A stretch of 9,075 bases of DNA from Chloroflexota bacterium (GTDB lineage Bacteria; Chloroflexota; UBA6077; FW602-bin22; JACPQP01), in NCBI GenBank assembly GCA_016190465.1, contig JACPQP010000517.1, positions 1-9,075 of the forward strand. The letters are read 5' to 3'. This document shows positions 1 to 6,406 of the stretch, in pieces. Position 1 is the stretch's first letter. The number at the start of each line of letters is the position of its first letter. The position numbers and the translations under genes were made by a program. Under the pieces are notes generated by a model that was not told the DNA's origin, made no database searches, and saw only the letters and a program-made list of their open reading frames with translations.

Positions 1-96
1 GGCCGCGGCCCTTCCTGGACCTACCCGAAGCGGCAAGGGAGTTTCTGCGACTTGCCCGGCCCCCGCCCTCGCGGGACGCTCCCTGGAGGCTTATTG
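1..96 (+). other. Upstream edge with the ribosome-binding site of the GldG-type gene
   Basis: GGAGG at 85-89 sits 7 bases before the ATG at 97 and fixes that start over the longer open frame that begins at 52. The frame read from base 2 stays open until a TGA at 95-97 that overlaps this ATG (TGATG), as expected if an upstream operon gene ended here. Its translation does not resemble the end of an ABC permease, so I do not call a partial gene. Confidence 0.5.
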
Positions 97-1653
97 ATGG
101 AGAGAGTAGACTCCGTGCTGCGTCAGCTGACAGGCCCGCTGGCAGTGGTTGGCGTGCTATTGCTCGCCGTCGCCGGCGGAGTGGTCTTCGTGAACGGCCA
201 GCTTGACCGGATCTCGCTGATGATTGGCGCCATCGGGGTGGCGTTGATCGTGTACTACGTGCTCGAGCGGCCCGGCGATGTGGCGACGGCCGTCACCGGG
301 CAGAACGCGCGCTACGGCGCCAATACAGCTGCGTTCTCGATCGCGATCGTCGGTATCCTCGCGCTGCTCAACGTGCTCTCGGGGCGCTACTCGCACCGGA
401 TCGACCTGACCCAGTCCGGCGCCCATACGCTGGCGCCCCAGACGATCCAGGTCCTCCAGCAGCTCGACCAGCCGGTGAAGGTCACCGGGTTCTACCAGAA
501 CGCAAACCAGTACCTCCAGTCACAGCGGGAGGAGCTGGAGGACCTGTTGAAGCTCTACCAGCGCTACACCTCGCTGATCGACTACGAGTTCGTCGACCCG
601 GTGATTCAGCCGGGCGCCGCCCGCCAGATGGGCGTCGACGCCGAGGGGACCACCGTACTCCAGGTGGCGGACCGCAAGCAACTGGTGCGCGGGTCGAGCG
701 AAGGCGAGCTGACCAGCGCGCTGGTGAAATTGGTGCGCCCCGAGACGAAGAAGGTGTACCTGCTGACCGGGCACGGCGAGCTCGATCCCCAGAGCTTTGA
801 GCAGCTCGGCCTGGCCGAGGCGAAGCGTCAGCTCGAGCAGGACGGCCTCGCCGTCGACACGCTGAACCTGGCGACGGCGCAGAGCGTGCCGGCGGATGCG
901 GGCGCCGTCGTCGTCGCCGCGCCGTCCAAGCCGATCCTGGAGCAGGAGCTCGGCGCGCTCAACGCCTACCTGGATAAGGGCGGCAAGCTGATGGTCCTCG
1001 CGTCGCCGGGCCGGGTCGATCCGGCGAACGCCATCGCCAAGCGGTATGGCCTCAGCTTTGCCACCGGGGTGGCCATCGATCCGGGCGCCAGCTTCTTCGG
1101 CGATCCGCGTGCGCCGGTCGTGGGGCGGTATCAGTTCCCACCGATCACCCGGGGGATGGATGGCAAGGCCACGATCTATCCGTTCGCGACCGCGCTGATG
1201 CTCCCCAAGGACCCGAACCCGAACGTCACCGTGACGGCGCTGATGGAGACCACCGACCGGAGCTGGCTGGAGACGGACGAGCGCGTCGTCCAGTTCGACG
1301 AGGGGGTGGACACGCGCGGGCCGCTGGTCCTTGCCGCCAGTGTGACGGCCGCGAGCGACAGGGCGACGGAGCGACAGGGAGACGGGGCGACGGGCCGGGC
1401 GATCTTCGTCGCGAACAGCGACTTCGTCGGCAACAACTGGCTGCTGAACGGGTCGAATCGCGATCTCTTCCTGAATATGGTCCAGTGGCTGACCGAGGAC
1501 GAGAGCCTCATCGCCGTTCGGGCGAAGCCCGCGGGCGACCAGCCGCTCCTCCTGAGCGCGTCACAGGCGAACCTGGCGCTGGTCGTCAGCATCGTCTTCC
1601 TTCCGCTGTCCGTGCTCGTCGTCGGTGGAGTCGTGTACTGGAGGCGGCGGTGA
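97..1653 (+). CDS. GldG-type ABC transport auxiliary membrane protein
   Basis: Seen: 518 residues. Membrane segments lie at about 13-32, 37-55 and 78-95, followed by a large extracytoplasmic domain (about 100-485) and one C-terminal membrane helix (about 491-514) ending in WRRR. Family hallmarks are RYSHRIDLTQSGAHTLAP just after the third helix, YLLTGHGE at 221-228, IFVANSDFVGNN near 436-447 and NRDLFLNMVQWL at 454-465. Known: this is the layout of the GldG/ABC_transp_aux family, found beside an ABC ATPase and permease; in Bacteroidetes the GldAFG complex is needed for gliding. Its substrate in other phyla is unknown. The gene overlaps the DUF4340 gene by 4 bases, so the two are probably co-translated. 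Oddity: residues about 420-433 are encoded by an 8-base tandem repeat. The family call is secure; a gliding role is not implied. Confidence 0.9.
   Translation: MERVDSVLRQLTGPLAVVGVLLLAVAGGVVFVNGQLDRISLMIGAIGVALIVYYVLERPGDVATAVTGQNARYGANTAAFSIAIVGILALLNVLSGRYSHRIDLTQSGAHTLAPQTIQVLQQLDQPVKVTGFYQNANQYLQSQREELEDLLKLYQRYTSLIDYEFVDPVIQPGAARQMGVDAEGTTVLQVADRKQLVRGSSEGELTSALVKLVRPETKKVYLLTGHGELDPQSFEQLGLAEAKRQLEQDGLAVDTLNLATAQSVPADAGAVVVAAPSKPILEQELGALNAYLDKGGKLMVLASPGRVDPANAIAKRYGLSFATGVAIDPGASFFGDPRAPVVGRYQFPPITRGMDGKATIYPFATALMLPKDPNPNVTVTALMETTDRSWLETDERVVQFDEGVDTRGPLVLAASVTAASDRATERQGDGATGRAIFVANSDFVGNNWLLNGSNRDLFLNMVQWLTEDESLIAVRAKPAGDQPLLLSASQANLALVVSIVFLPLSVLVVGGVVYWRRR
1353..1392. repeat. 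Five tandem 8-base units inside the GldG-type gene
   Basis: Consecutive octamers of the form GRGMGACR occupy 1353-1360, 1361-1368, 1369-1376, 1377-1384 and 1385-1392, with only one or two changes between units. Because 8 is not a multiple of 3, each unit is read in a different frame; the product is a polar stretch rich in D, R, G, T and A that lies between predicted strands of the extracytoplasmic domain. It looks like an inserted or expanded simple repeat, not conserved protein. Confidence 0.75.
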
Positions 1654-2216
1654 ATCTCCGACTGACGGTCGCCGCCCTCGTCGTCTTCGCGGCGCTCGGC
1701 GGTATTGTCTATTACCTGGAGTCGCGGGGCGAGACGAAGGACGATGCGAAGCAGCCATCCGTCTTGACGTTCGCGGCGGGCGACGTCCAGTGGCTGGCCG
1801 TCGAGAGCGGCGGCAAGACGACCGAGCTGGCGCTGCAAGACAACGCCTGGCTGATCGTGAAGCCCGAGCCGGGTCTGGCGGACACCTGGCAGGTGAGGAA
1901 CCTCATCGAGCGGCTGGCGACGCTGAAGGGCACGCGAGCGATCGAGGTCGCGCTGGCGACGCTGGCCGACTACGATCTGGCGACGCCGACCGGCCGCGCC
2001 CGCTTGCGGCTTGCGTCCGGGCAGACGGTCGAGCTGCTGATCGGCGGGAAGACGCCAGACAGCGCCAGCGCCTACGTCAAGCTCCCCGACACGCCGACCG
2101 TCTACGTCGTCCCGTCCTACGTCGCCGAGGACGTGCTCCGCCTAGCCAGCCAGCCCCCCAAGGCGCAGCCGACCCCGACCCCGTTCGTACCGCCGACGCC
2201 GACGCCAGGCGGTTAG
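1650..2216 (+). CDS. DUF4340-family membrane-anchored protein
   Basis: Seen: 188 residues from a GTG start that overlaps the upstream TGA (GTGA), with GGAGG at 1640-1644 five bases ahead. One N-terminal membrane helix (about 5-22) is followed by a soluble extracytoplasmic region. DUF4340 features are the NAWLIVKPEPGLADTWQVRNLIERLATLKG stretch in two parts (about 65-80 and 81-94), a LADYDLATPTGRARLRL segment (about 105-121), a GQTVELLIGGKTP turn, and YVKLPDTPTVYVVPSY near 142-157. The C-terminus is a Thr/Pro tail. Known: DUF4340 proteins usually follow a GldG-type gene in ABC-transport operons and have no assigned biochemical role. The protein is short for the family, where repeated DUF4340 modules can give longer proteins, so this is a one-module version. 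Confidence 0.87.
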   Translation: MNLRLTVAALVVFAALGGIVYYLESRGETKDDAKQPSVLTFAAGDVQWLAVESGGKTTELALQDNAWLIVKPEPGLADTWQVRNLIERLATLKGTRAIEVALATLADYDLATPTGRARLRLASGQTVELLIGGKTPDSASAYVKLPDTPTVYVVPSYVAEDVLRLASQPPKAQPTPTPFVPPTPTPGG

Positions 2217-2467
2217 GGCGTGTGTGGACCCCCCATCCCCCTTGAAGCATTCGGGTGAGAAACACCTTCGCGACCCATCCCAAGAGATTATTGCACAGAC
2301 GAGTCATCAATGACAGTTTTCGGCGACTGCCGACCAGCCTAGCGCGCGCCGCCATCCGGCGCCAGCGTTCCAGTCTCCCTGAATCTCTTGATGAGTGCCG
2401 CGAGGCGATTGACAGCTTTGTGGACCAACGGCACGGTGCTGAGGTTCCAGACGAGGCCATCGTGCGG
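2217..2467. other. Intergenic stretch without a supported gene
   Basis: No frame here has both a ribosome-binding site and a protein-like composition. The open frames on both strands are rich in Arg, Ser and Ala and look like GC-driven shadows. No T-run terminator follows the DUF4340 gene. A stretch on the minus strand around 2342-2430 faintly resembles an IS630-type helix-turn-helix but is broken by a stop, so I do not call it. Confidence 0.5.
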
Positions 2468-2497
2468 TTGGATGGGCCGCCCTCCTTGTGGTACACT
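2468..2497 (+). promoter_or_regulatory. Probable sigma-70-type promoter for the Fe-S operon
   Basis: TTGGAT at 2468-2473 and TACACT at 2492-2497 are separated by 18 bases. Transcription would begin near 2504, giving a leader of about 45 bases to the GTG at 2551. The spacing and both hexamers fit housekeeping promoters. This separates the Fe-S operon from the DUF4340 gene. Confidence 0.5.
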
Positions 2498-2536
2498 CGA
2501 CGCCAGCCGCCGAAGCCCGGCTCAGGAACGGCGGGG

Positions 2537-2544
2537 GGAGGTGA
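2537..2544 (+). promoter_or_regulatory. Strong ribosome-binding site that decides a GTG start
   Basis: GGAGGTGA is a near-perfect complement of the 16S rRNA tail and lies 6 bases before the GTG at 2551. It supports that GTG, since there is no upstream ATG with such a site and the first Fe-S motif begins only 7 residues later. Confidence 0.7.
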
Positions 2545-2550
2545 CCGTTC

Positions 2551-3369
2551 GTGGAGATCGACAAGCGCAAATGCGTAGGCTGCGGCAACTGTATCCCCTG
2601 GTGCACCATGGGCGTCATCTCCATTGGGGCTGACAACAAGGCCGAGGTGAACGTCGATGAATGCGTCGAGTGCAGCAACTGCTACCGCGTGCTGCGCGGC
2701 GAGGGCCATCACCCGCGCGCTGTCCGCCTGGCCCGCCGCGTCCTCGCGGCCTTCGGCCTCCGCTATGACCAGCCCATCGACCGGTGTCCCACCGGCGCGC
2801 TGGTGCCGCCGAAGCTGACATGGCCGCGGACCCTGCGCCGCGCCTTCAGCGACCCGCTCGCGCCGCACGAGCACACGGGCATCGGCGGCCGGGGCACCGA
2901 GGAGATCAAGACCAACGACGTCACCGGCCGGCTCGGGCCAGGGGACGTGGGGTTCGTCGTCGAGTTGGGCCGACCGGGCCTCGGCGCCCGCTTCCGGGAC
3001 TTCGAGCGAATGGCGATGGAGCTGGCGAAAGTTGGCGTCGCCTTCGAGCCGATGAACCCGCTGACCGCTCTGATGACCGACAGGGCAACCGGCCGGTTTC
3101 GCGAGGACGTGCTCGACGAGAAGGTGCTGAGCGCGATCATCGAGCTGAAGACGACGATGGACAGGGTGCCAGCGGTGCTGGAGACCATCGATCGGGTCCA
3201 GCGTGAGCTGCCCACGGTGGTGAGTGTGGGCATCGCCAGCAAGTGCAATCCCGACGGCTCGATACCCCACGAGACGGTAGTGAAGGACCTTAGCTACAAG
3301 CTGTCCTGCAACGGCAAGACCAACCTTGGGCTCGGTCGGCCTCAGAGCGCCTCAGCCGGGAGGGCGTGA
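2551..3369 (+). CDS. Dicluster 4Fe-4S ferredoxin-like protein with a conserved C-terminal domain of unknown function
   Basis: Seen: 272 residues, cytoplasmic (no signal or membrane helix). The first Fe-S motif is Cys8-x2-Cys11-x2-Cys14-x3-Cys18. The second starts as Cys38-x2-Cys41-x2-Cys44, but its fourth Cys79 (in RCPTGAL) comes after a 34-residue basic insert instead of the usual 3. By the bacterial ferredoxin pairing rule the clusters would be 8/11/14/79 and 18/38/41/44. Residues about 110-263 form a second domain with well-formed blocks: GTEEIKTNDVTGR, VGFVVELGRPGLGARF, REDVLDEKVLSAIIELK and NGKTNLGLGRP; Cys232 and Cys253 lie in it. Inferred: an electron carrier or small redox regulator, with the C-terminal domain perhaps sensing or docking. 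It is 31 bases from the next gene, so the two probably form an operon. I do not recognise a named family for the C-terminal domain. Confidence 0.85.
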   Translation: MEIDKRKCVGCGNCIPWCTMGVISIGADNKAEVNVDECVECSNCYRVLRGEGHHPRAVRLARRVLAAFGLRYDQPIDRCPTGALVPPKLTWPRTLRRAFSDPLAPHEHTGIGGRGTEEIKTNDVTGRLGPGDVGFVVELGRPGLGARFRDFERMAMELAKVGVAFEPMNPLTALMTDRATGRFREDVLDEKVLSAIIELKTTMDRVPAVLETIDRVQRELPTVVSVGIASKCNPDGSIPHETVVKDLSYKLSCNGKTNLGLGRPQSASAGRA

Positions 3370-3400
3370 GAGCCCCGCACCCGCTGAAAAGGAGTGAAGG

Positions 3401-4018
3401 ATGACCAACACGTTGCACCGCCGGGGCACGCCCGAGGACCTCGGGCACGACTTCGTCGTGTTCGCGACGATCCACGGAAAGGCGGATCGGCCAGAGGTGG
3501 TGGAGGCCCTCCGCCGCTTCCGTGAGATCGTCGCCAGGCACGACCCGGTCAACCGGCCCGAACCGAACCGGGGCACCTACAAGGACATCAACACAGTCGA
3601 GCCCTCTCCCGCCGAGCGAGGGCCATCGGCGACCTTCGACGACTACGCGAAGGTCGCGGCGGTGATCGCCGATCTCGAGGCCGCAGATCTCGGCATCTCC
3701 GTCAACGTCAGCGGACCGCTCGGCGAGGTCGCCTGCGCCTGCCAGGCCGCCGGCTTCACCCGGCACAGCGTCGAGCACTCGCTGGGCATCTTCGGCAACA
3801 AGGACCGGCTGCCCACCGCCGACGTGCTGGAGATCAGCACCCTCTGCGGCCACGGCATGGTCTCGCACAACATCTCCAGACGGATGATCGATCTCGTCAA
3901 GCAAGGCAAGCTGACGATAGATCAGGCGTCGGAGTACCTGGCTCGGCCTTGTACCTGCGGCGTCTTCAACAAGACTCGATCGAAGCAGGTGCTCGATCGC
4001 GCCCGGAAGCTGGGATAG
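3401..4018 (+). CDS. Unrecognised Cys-motif partner of the 4Fe-4S protein
   Basis: Seen: 205 residues, soluble, no signal or membrane segment. An AAAAGGAG site at 3387-3394 lies 6 bases before the ATG. The N-terminal half (HDFVVFATIHGKADRPEV, then a long helical stretch to about 98) has no cysteine. The C-terminal half carries all five: Cys112-x-Cys114 (ACACQ), Cys149 in TLCGHGMVS, and Cys184-x-Cys186 in PCTCGVFN. The spacing suggests a metal or Fe-S site built from three separate loops, with His151 close by. Inferred: it works with the upstream 4Fe-4S protein, perhaps as the catalytic or substrate-binding half of a redox pair. The motif blocks look conserved and not random, but I cannot name the family or reaction. 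It is the last gene of the operon; a strong hairpin follows 40 bases later. Confidence 0.82.
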   Translation: MTNTLHRRGTPEDLGHDFVVFATIHGKADRPEVVEALRRFREIVARHDPVNRPEPNRGTYKDINTVEPSPAERGPSATFDDYAKVAAVIADLEAADLGISVNVSGPLGEVACACQAAGFTRHSVEHSLGIFGNKDRLPTADVLEISTLCGHGMVSHNISRRMIDLVKQGKLTIDQASEYLARPCTCGVFNKTRSKQVLDRARKLG

Positions 4019-4058
4019 CGATCCCCCTGCTTCGCCCGTCGCCCCGAACCCTCCCCCC

Positions 4059-4103
4059 CCGCCGTTCCTGATCCGGGCGTCGGACCGAGATCAGGAGCGG
4101 CGG
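4059..4103 (+). terminator. Strong hairpin after the Fe-S operon, lacking a T-run
   Basis: The arms 4059-4072 and 4090-4103 pair over 14 bases with a single G-U wobble. A smaller competing TCCG/CGGA stem lies in the loop. It is the first strong structure after the stop at 4018. No T-tract follows, so it is not a classic intrinsic terminator; it could stop polymerase without one, stabilise the mRNA end or be part of the structured segment that follows. Confidence 0.35.
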
Positions 4104-4107
4104 CCAG

Positions 4108-4160
4108 GGGGTGAAGTCCAACCCTCCACCCGAACGGGTAGGTCATGGTCCTACCGGCGG
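4108..4160 (+). other. Compact structured segment of unknown role
   Basis: ACCC-GAAC-GGGT (4128-4139) and GGTAGG-TCATGGT-CCTACC (4137-4155) are both perfect small hairpins, but they share bases 4137-4139 and cannot form together. No convincing reading frame crosses the segment. It might belong to an RNA element together with the hairpin at 4059-4103. The sequence from about 4161 to 4308 shows nothing I can assign. Confidence 0.3.
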
Positions 4161-4308
4161 GTTAATCGCTTGCCATCGACTATCTGTCGTTTTACGCAAG
4201 TGGATTGCCCCTCCCCGAAAGTGCCGGTGGTCTCGCGGGCAGCCGCCGTTGGATACCAGGTGAGTTGATCCATCTCTGACTCCTACCCCGCAACTACCCC
4301 AATGGGCG

Positions 4309-4337
4309 TGGCCAAATCGCGTCGGTCGGCGTATCCT
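4309..4337 (+). promoter_or_regulatory. Possible promoter for the first GH5 gene
   Basis: TGGCCA at 4309-4314 and TATCCT at 4332-4337 are 17 bases apart. The -10 hexamer is identical to that of the second GH5 gene, but the -35 matches the consensus at only 4 of 6 positions. Transcription would start near 4344, just before the folded leader at 4364-4449. Confidence 0.3.
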
Positions 4338-4363
4338 GGCCGTTGGCTGGAACTCACTGAGCA

Positions 4364-4449
4364 GTGCATTCGCCAGGTCGTTGGCTCGCCCCCGCAGCGG
4401 CTGAGCTGTCGGGACGAGCGCAACGAGCCCTTCAGCGTGGCGAATGCAC
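4364..4449 (+). promoter_or_regulatory. Folded leader element upstream of the first GH5 gene
   Basis: GTGCATTCGCCA (4364-4375) and TGGCGAATGCAC (4438-4449) are perfect 12-base inverted repeats. Inside them GGCTCG (4383-4388) pairs with CGAGCC (4424-4429), and within that CCCGCAGC (4391-4398) pairs with GCTG and CGGG (4405-4413) with one bulged T. Three nested stems in 86 bases, ending 28 bases before the ribosome-binding site at 4478-4482, suggest a cis-acting RNA structure. I do not recognise a known riboswitch class. Confidence 0.4.
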
Positions 4450-4492
4450 CTCTTCGCCCTGACGAGCGAGCGCGAAAGGAGGGGAAGAAAGC

Positions 4493-6346
4493 ATGAATCC
4501 ACTCATACGACGATGCGTCTGCATCACCCTGACCATCACGGTGGTCGGCAGCTTCCTCCTGGTAGCCGCCGCGGGCGCTCTCCGGCACGAGGTGGAGACG
4601 GCGACCGCATCGAGGTCGGGTGTCGGGGGTCGGGTGTCGAGTGTCAGCACCCGGGACCCCGGCCCCCCGATCCCCAACACCCGACCTCCGACACCCGGTC
4701 TGGTGCCGCCGGCTGCGCCGACGCCACCTCCCGAGCCGAAGAAGCCCAACTACTTCAGCACACGCGGCGCGAAGATCGTCGACGCGAGCGGGAACGAGGT
4801 CCGAATCACCGGGGTCAACTGGTTCGGGATGGAGACAGGCACCTACGCGCCGCACGGGCTCTGGGCCCGGCGATGGACCGACATGCTCGATCAGATCGCC
4901 GCACTCGGCTACAACACCATTCGCCTCCCCTACTCCAACGCGATCCTCGACCTGAACAGCCGACCGCTGGAGGGGATCGACTTCGACTTGAACCCCGACC
5001 TGCGCGGGCTGAACGGCCTGGAGCTCATGGACCGGATCGTCCAGGGGGCCGGGGAGCGCGGGCTGAAGGTCATCCTCGACCGCCACCGGCCGACTCCGCA
5101 GGGCCAGTCGAAGCTGTGGTACACCGACGAGGTCGGCGAGGAGCAGTGGATCGCCGACTGGCAGACGTTGGCGCAGCGTTACCGGGAAAACGATACAGTC
5201 ATCGGCGCCGACCTGCACAACGAGCCGGCCGGCAACGCCACCTGGGGCACCGGCGACCCGAAGACCGACTGGCGGCTAGCCGCCGAACGGGCCGGGAACG
5301 CCATCCTCGCGGTCAATCCGGACTGGCTGATCATCGTCGAGGGGATCGAGCGGTACGAGAACGACTGGTACTGGATGGGCGGGAGCCTCCAGGGGGCAGG
5401 CCTCGCGCCGGTCCGGCTGAGCCGCCCGGACAAGCTCGTCTACAGCGCCCACGACTACGGCCCGGGCGTCTTCAACCAGGGCTGGTTTCAGGCCCCAGAC
5501 TTTCCGCGCAACCTGCCCACGGTGTGGGATAAGCGCTGGGGGTACCTTGTCCGACAGAACGTCGCCCCGGTCCTCGTCGGAGAGTTTGGCGGCAAGTCGG
5601 TGTCGCCAATTGAGACCGAGGGGATCTGGCAGCGCCAGTTGCTCGGCTACCTCAAGGATAACGGCATCCACTTCACCTACTGGTCCTTCAACCCGAACTC
5701 GGTCGACACCGGCGGCCTGCTCCAGGATGACTGGCAGGCGATCGACCATGCCAAGCAGTCGCTGCTGGCCAGCTACCTGGCTCCACGCTCGCCGGTCCTT
5801 TTCGCCGGCGCGGTGGACCGGGGGGTTCCCGTCGCCACGCGCAAGAACCCATTGCCCGCGGTGCCGGTGACGGTCCTTCTCCAGACCCCACGCCAGCCAT
5901 CGAACGGCGACGGGCGGACGCCGGATTTGACACCGCAGTTCCAGATCGTCAACCATACGCCATCTCGGCTGCCGCTCGAGCAGGTCCAGGTGCGCTACTG
6001 GTTCACCGCCGGGGCCGATGCCGCGGCGCTTCCGGTCAGCATCGACTGGGCAAGCGTCGGCGATGTCCACCCCCGGGTGATTGCGGCGCCACAGAGTGGC
6101 CAGGTCGGGGACCCGACGCATCAGCTCGTCGTGACGTTCGGGAAGAACTCGGGGATGGTGCCGGCGAAGGGAATGGTTGAGATCAAGCTCCGCCTCAAGC
6201 AGGTGAACGGCGAGAAGGCCGGTGACGACCAGATCGCGCTCTACTTCTGGGGTCGTCGCCTCTGGGGCCGCGAGCCGGCGATGCTCGCCGAGAACGGGGT
6301 TCCTGGACAGGCCGCCCAGGCCGGGCTGACGGTCGGGCCATCATGA
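4493..6346 (+). CDS. Secreted E1-like GH5 endo-1,4-beta-glucanase with reduced CBM3-like module
   Basis: Seen: 617 residues; GGAGG at 4478-4482 precedes the ATG by 10 bases. A Sec signal (hydrophobic core about 11-29, likely cut after AGA at 27-29) is followed by a repeat-encoded Pro-rich linker (about 41-84), the catalytic barrel (about 88-425) and a CBM3-like domain (about 456-597). The barrel matches Acidothermus E1 block by block: GVNWFGMETG, GYNTIRLPYS (Arg144), ILDRHRP (His198), DLHNEP (acid/base Glu244), SAHDYGP (His320, Tyr322), GEFGG (nucleophile Glu364), YWSFNPNS (Trp397). It would cut internal cellulose bonds outside the cell. The mature protein has no cysteine, whereas E1 as I recall it has disulfides. 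The CBM3-like domain keeps PQFQIVNHT, RYWFT and LWGREP but lacks about 15 residues holding the NDYSY-type segment seen in its neighbour, so cellulose binding may be weak. Confidence 0.93.
   Translation: MNPLIRRCVCITLTITVVGSFLLVAAAGALRHEVETATASRSGVGGRVSSVSTRDPGPPIPNTRPPTPGLVPPAAPTPPPEPKKPNYFSTRGAKIVDASGNEVRITGVNWFGMETGTYAPHGLWARRWTDMLDQIAALGYNTIRLPYSNAILDLNSRPLEGIDFDLNPDLRGLNGLELMDRIVQGAGERGLKVILDRHRPTPQGQSKLWYTDEVGEEQWIADWQTLAQRYRENDTVIGADLHNEPAGNATWGTGDPKTDWRLAAERAGNAILAVNPDWLIIVEGIERYENDWYWMGGSLQGAGLAPVRLSRPDKLVYSAHDYGPGVFNQGWFQAPDFPRNLPTVWDKRWGYLVRQNVAPVLVGEFGGKSVSPIETEGIWQRQLLGYLKDNGIHFTYWSFNPNSVDTGGLLQDDWQAIDHAKQSLLASYLAPRSPVLFAGAVDRGVPVATRKNPLPAVPVTVLLQTPRQPSNGDGRTPDLTPQFQIVNHTPSRLPLEQVQVRYWFTAGADAAALPVSIDWASVGDVHPRVIAAPQSGQVGDPTHQLVVTFGKNSGMVPAKGMVEIKLRLKQVNGEKAGDDQIALYFWGRRLWGREPAMLAENGVPGQAAQAGLTVGPS
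4614..4697. repeat. Twelve-heptamer inverted repeat in the linker of the first GH5
   Basis: The 84 bases split exactly into 12 heptamers. The first five are of the TGTCGGG/GGTCGGG type (4614-4648) and the last seven of its complement type ACACCCG/ACCTCCG (4649-4697). Arms 4617-4639 and 4675-4697 are complementary at 21 of 23 positions. As 84 is 28 codons, the frame is kept; it encodes a Gly/Val/Ser then Pro/Thr-rich linker (about residues 41-69). Similar heptamer repeats are known as STRRs in cyanobacteria. Confidence 0.85.
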
Positions 6347-6351
6347 CACTG

Positions 6352-6380
6352 TTGACTCGGCGATTATGTCATGCTATCCT
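6352..6380 (+). promoter_or_regulatory. Sigma-70-type promoter of the second GH5 gene
   Basis: TTGACT (6352-6357) and TATCCT (6375-6380) are 17 bases apart, and TGC directly before the -10 makes it an extended -10. Transcription would begin near 6387. It lies in the 92-base gap after the first GH5 gene, so the second enzyme can be expressed on its own even if read-through also occurs. Confidence 0.65.
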
Positions 6381-6406
6381 GCGCCCGGCTCGTTTCCCAT
6401 GCTCTC

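Noticed and set aside
2..97. End of an upstream gene overlapping the first ATG
   Set aside because: The TGATG overlap is tempting, but the 31 residues do not resemble the hydrophobic end of a permease.
2342..2430. Minus-strand stretch reading like an IS630-type helix-turn-helix (IKRFRETGTLAPDGG)
   Set aside because: Only about 15 residues look suggestive, a stop follows at once, and no terminal repeats or further transposase motifs are present.
2255..2578. Plus-strand frame of 107 residues in the gap after DUF4340
   Set aside because: No ribosome-binding site, shadow-like composition, and it runs over the promoter and start of the Fe-S gene.
2077..3270. Long minus-strand open frame of 397 residues
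   Set aside because: It overlaps the Fe-S gene and part of DUF4340, both with clear family motifs and ribosome-binding sites. Its composition (Arg, His, Ala, Gly) is that of a GC-rich shadow.
4059..4200. Group II intron remnant
   Set aside because: The GGTGAAGTCC stretch and dense stems recall such introns, but there is no GUGYG boundary, no domain V hairpin and no reverse transcriptase.
4411..4430. Similarity to the 16S rRNA motif CAACGAGCGCAAC
   Set aside because: Only about nine bases match and the neighbouring sequence does not resemble rRNA.
5276..6121. Minus-strand open frame of 281 residues across the first GH5
   Set aside because: Antisense to active-site codons of a secure GH5 gene, with no start site or recognisable domain.
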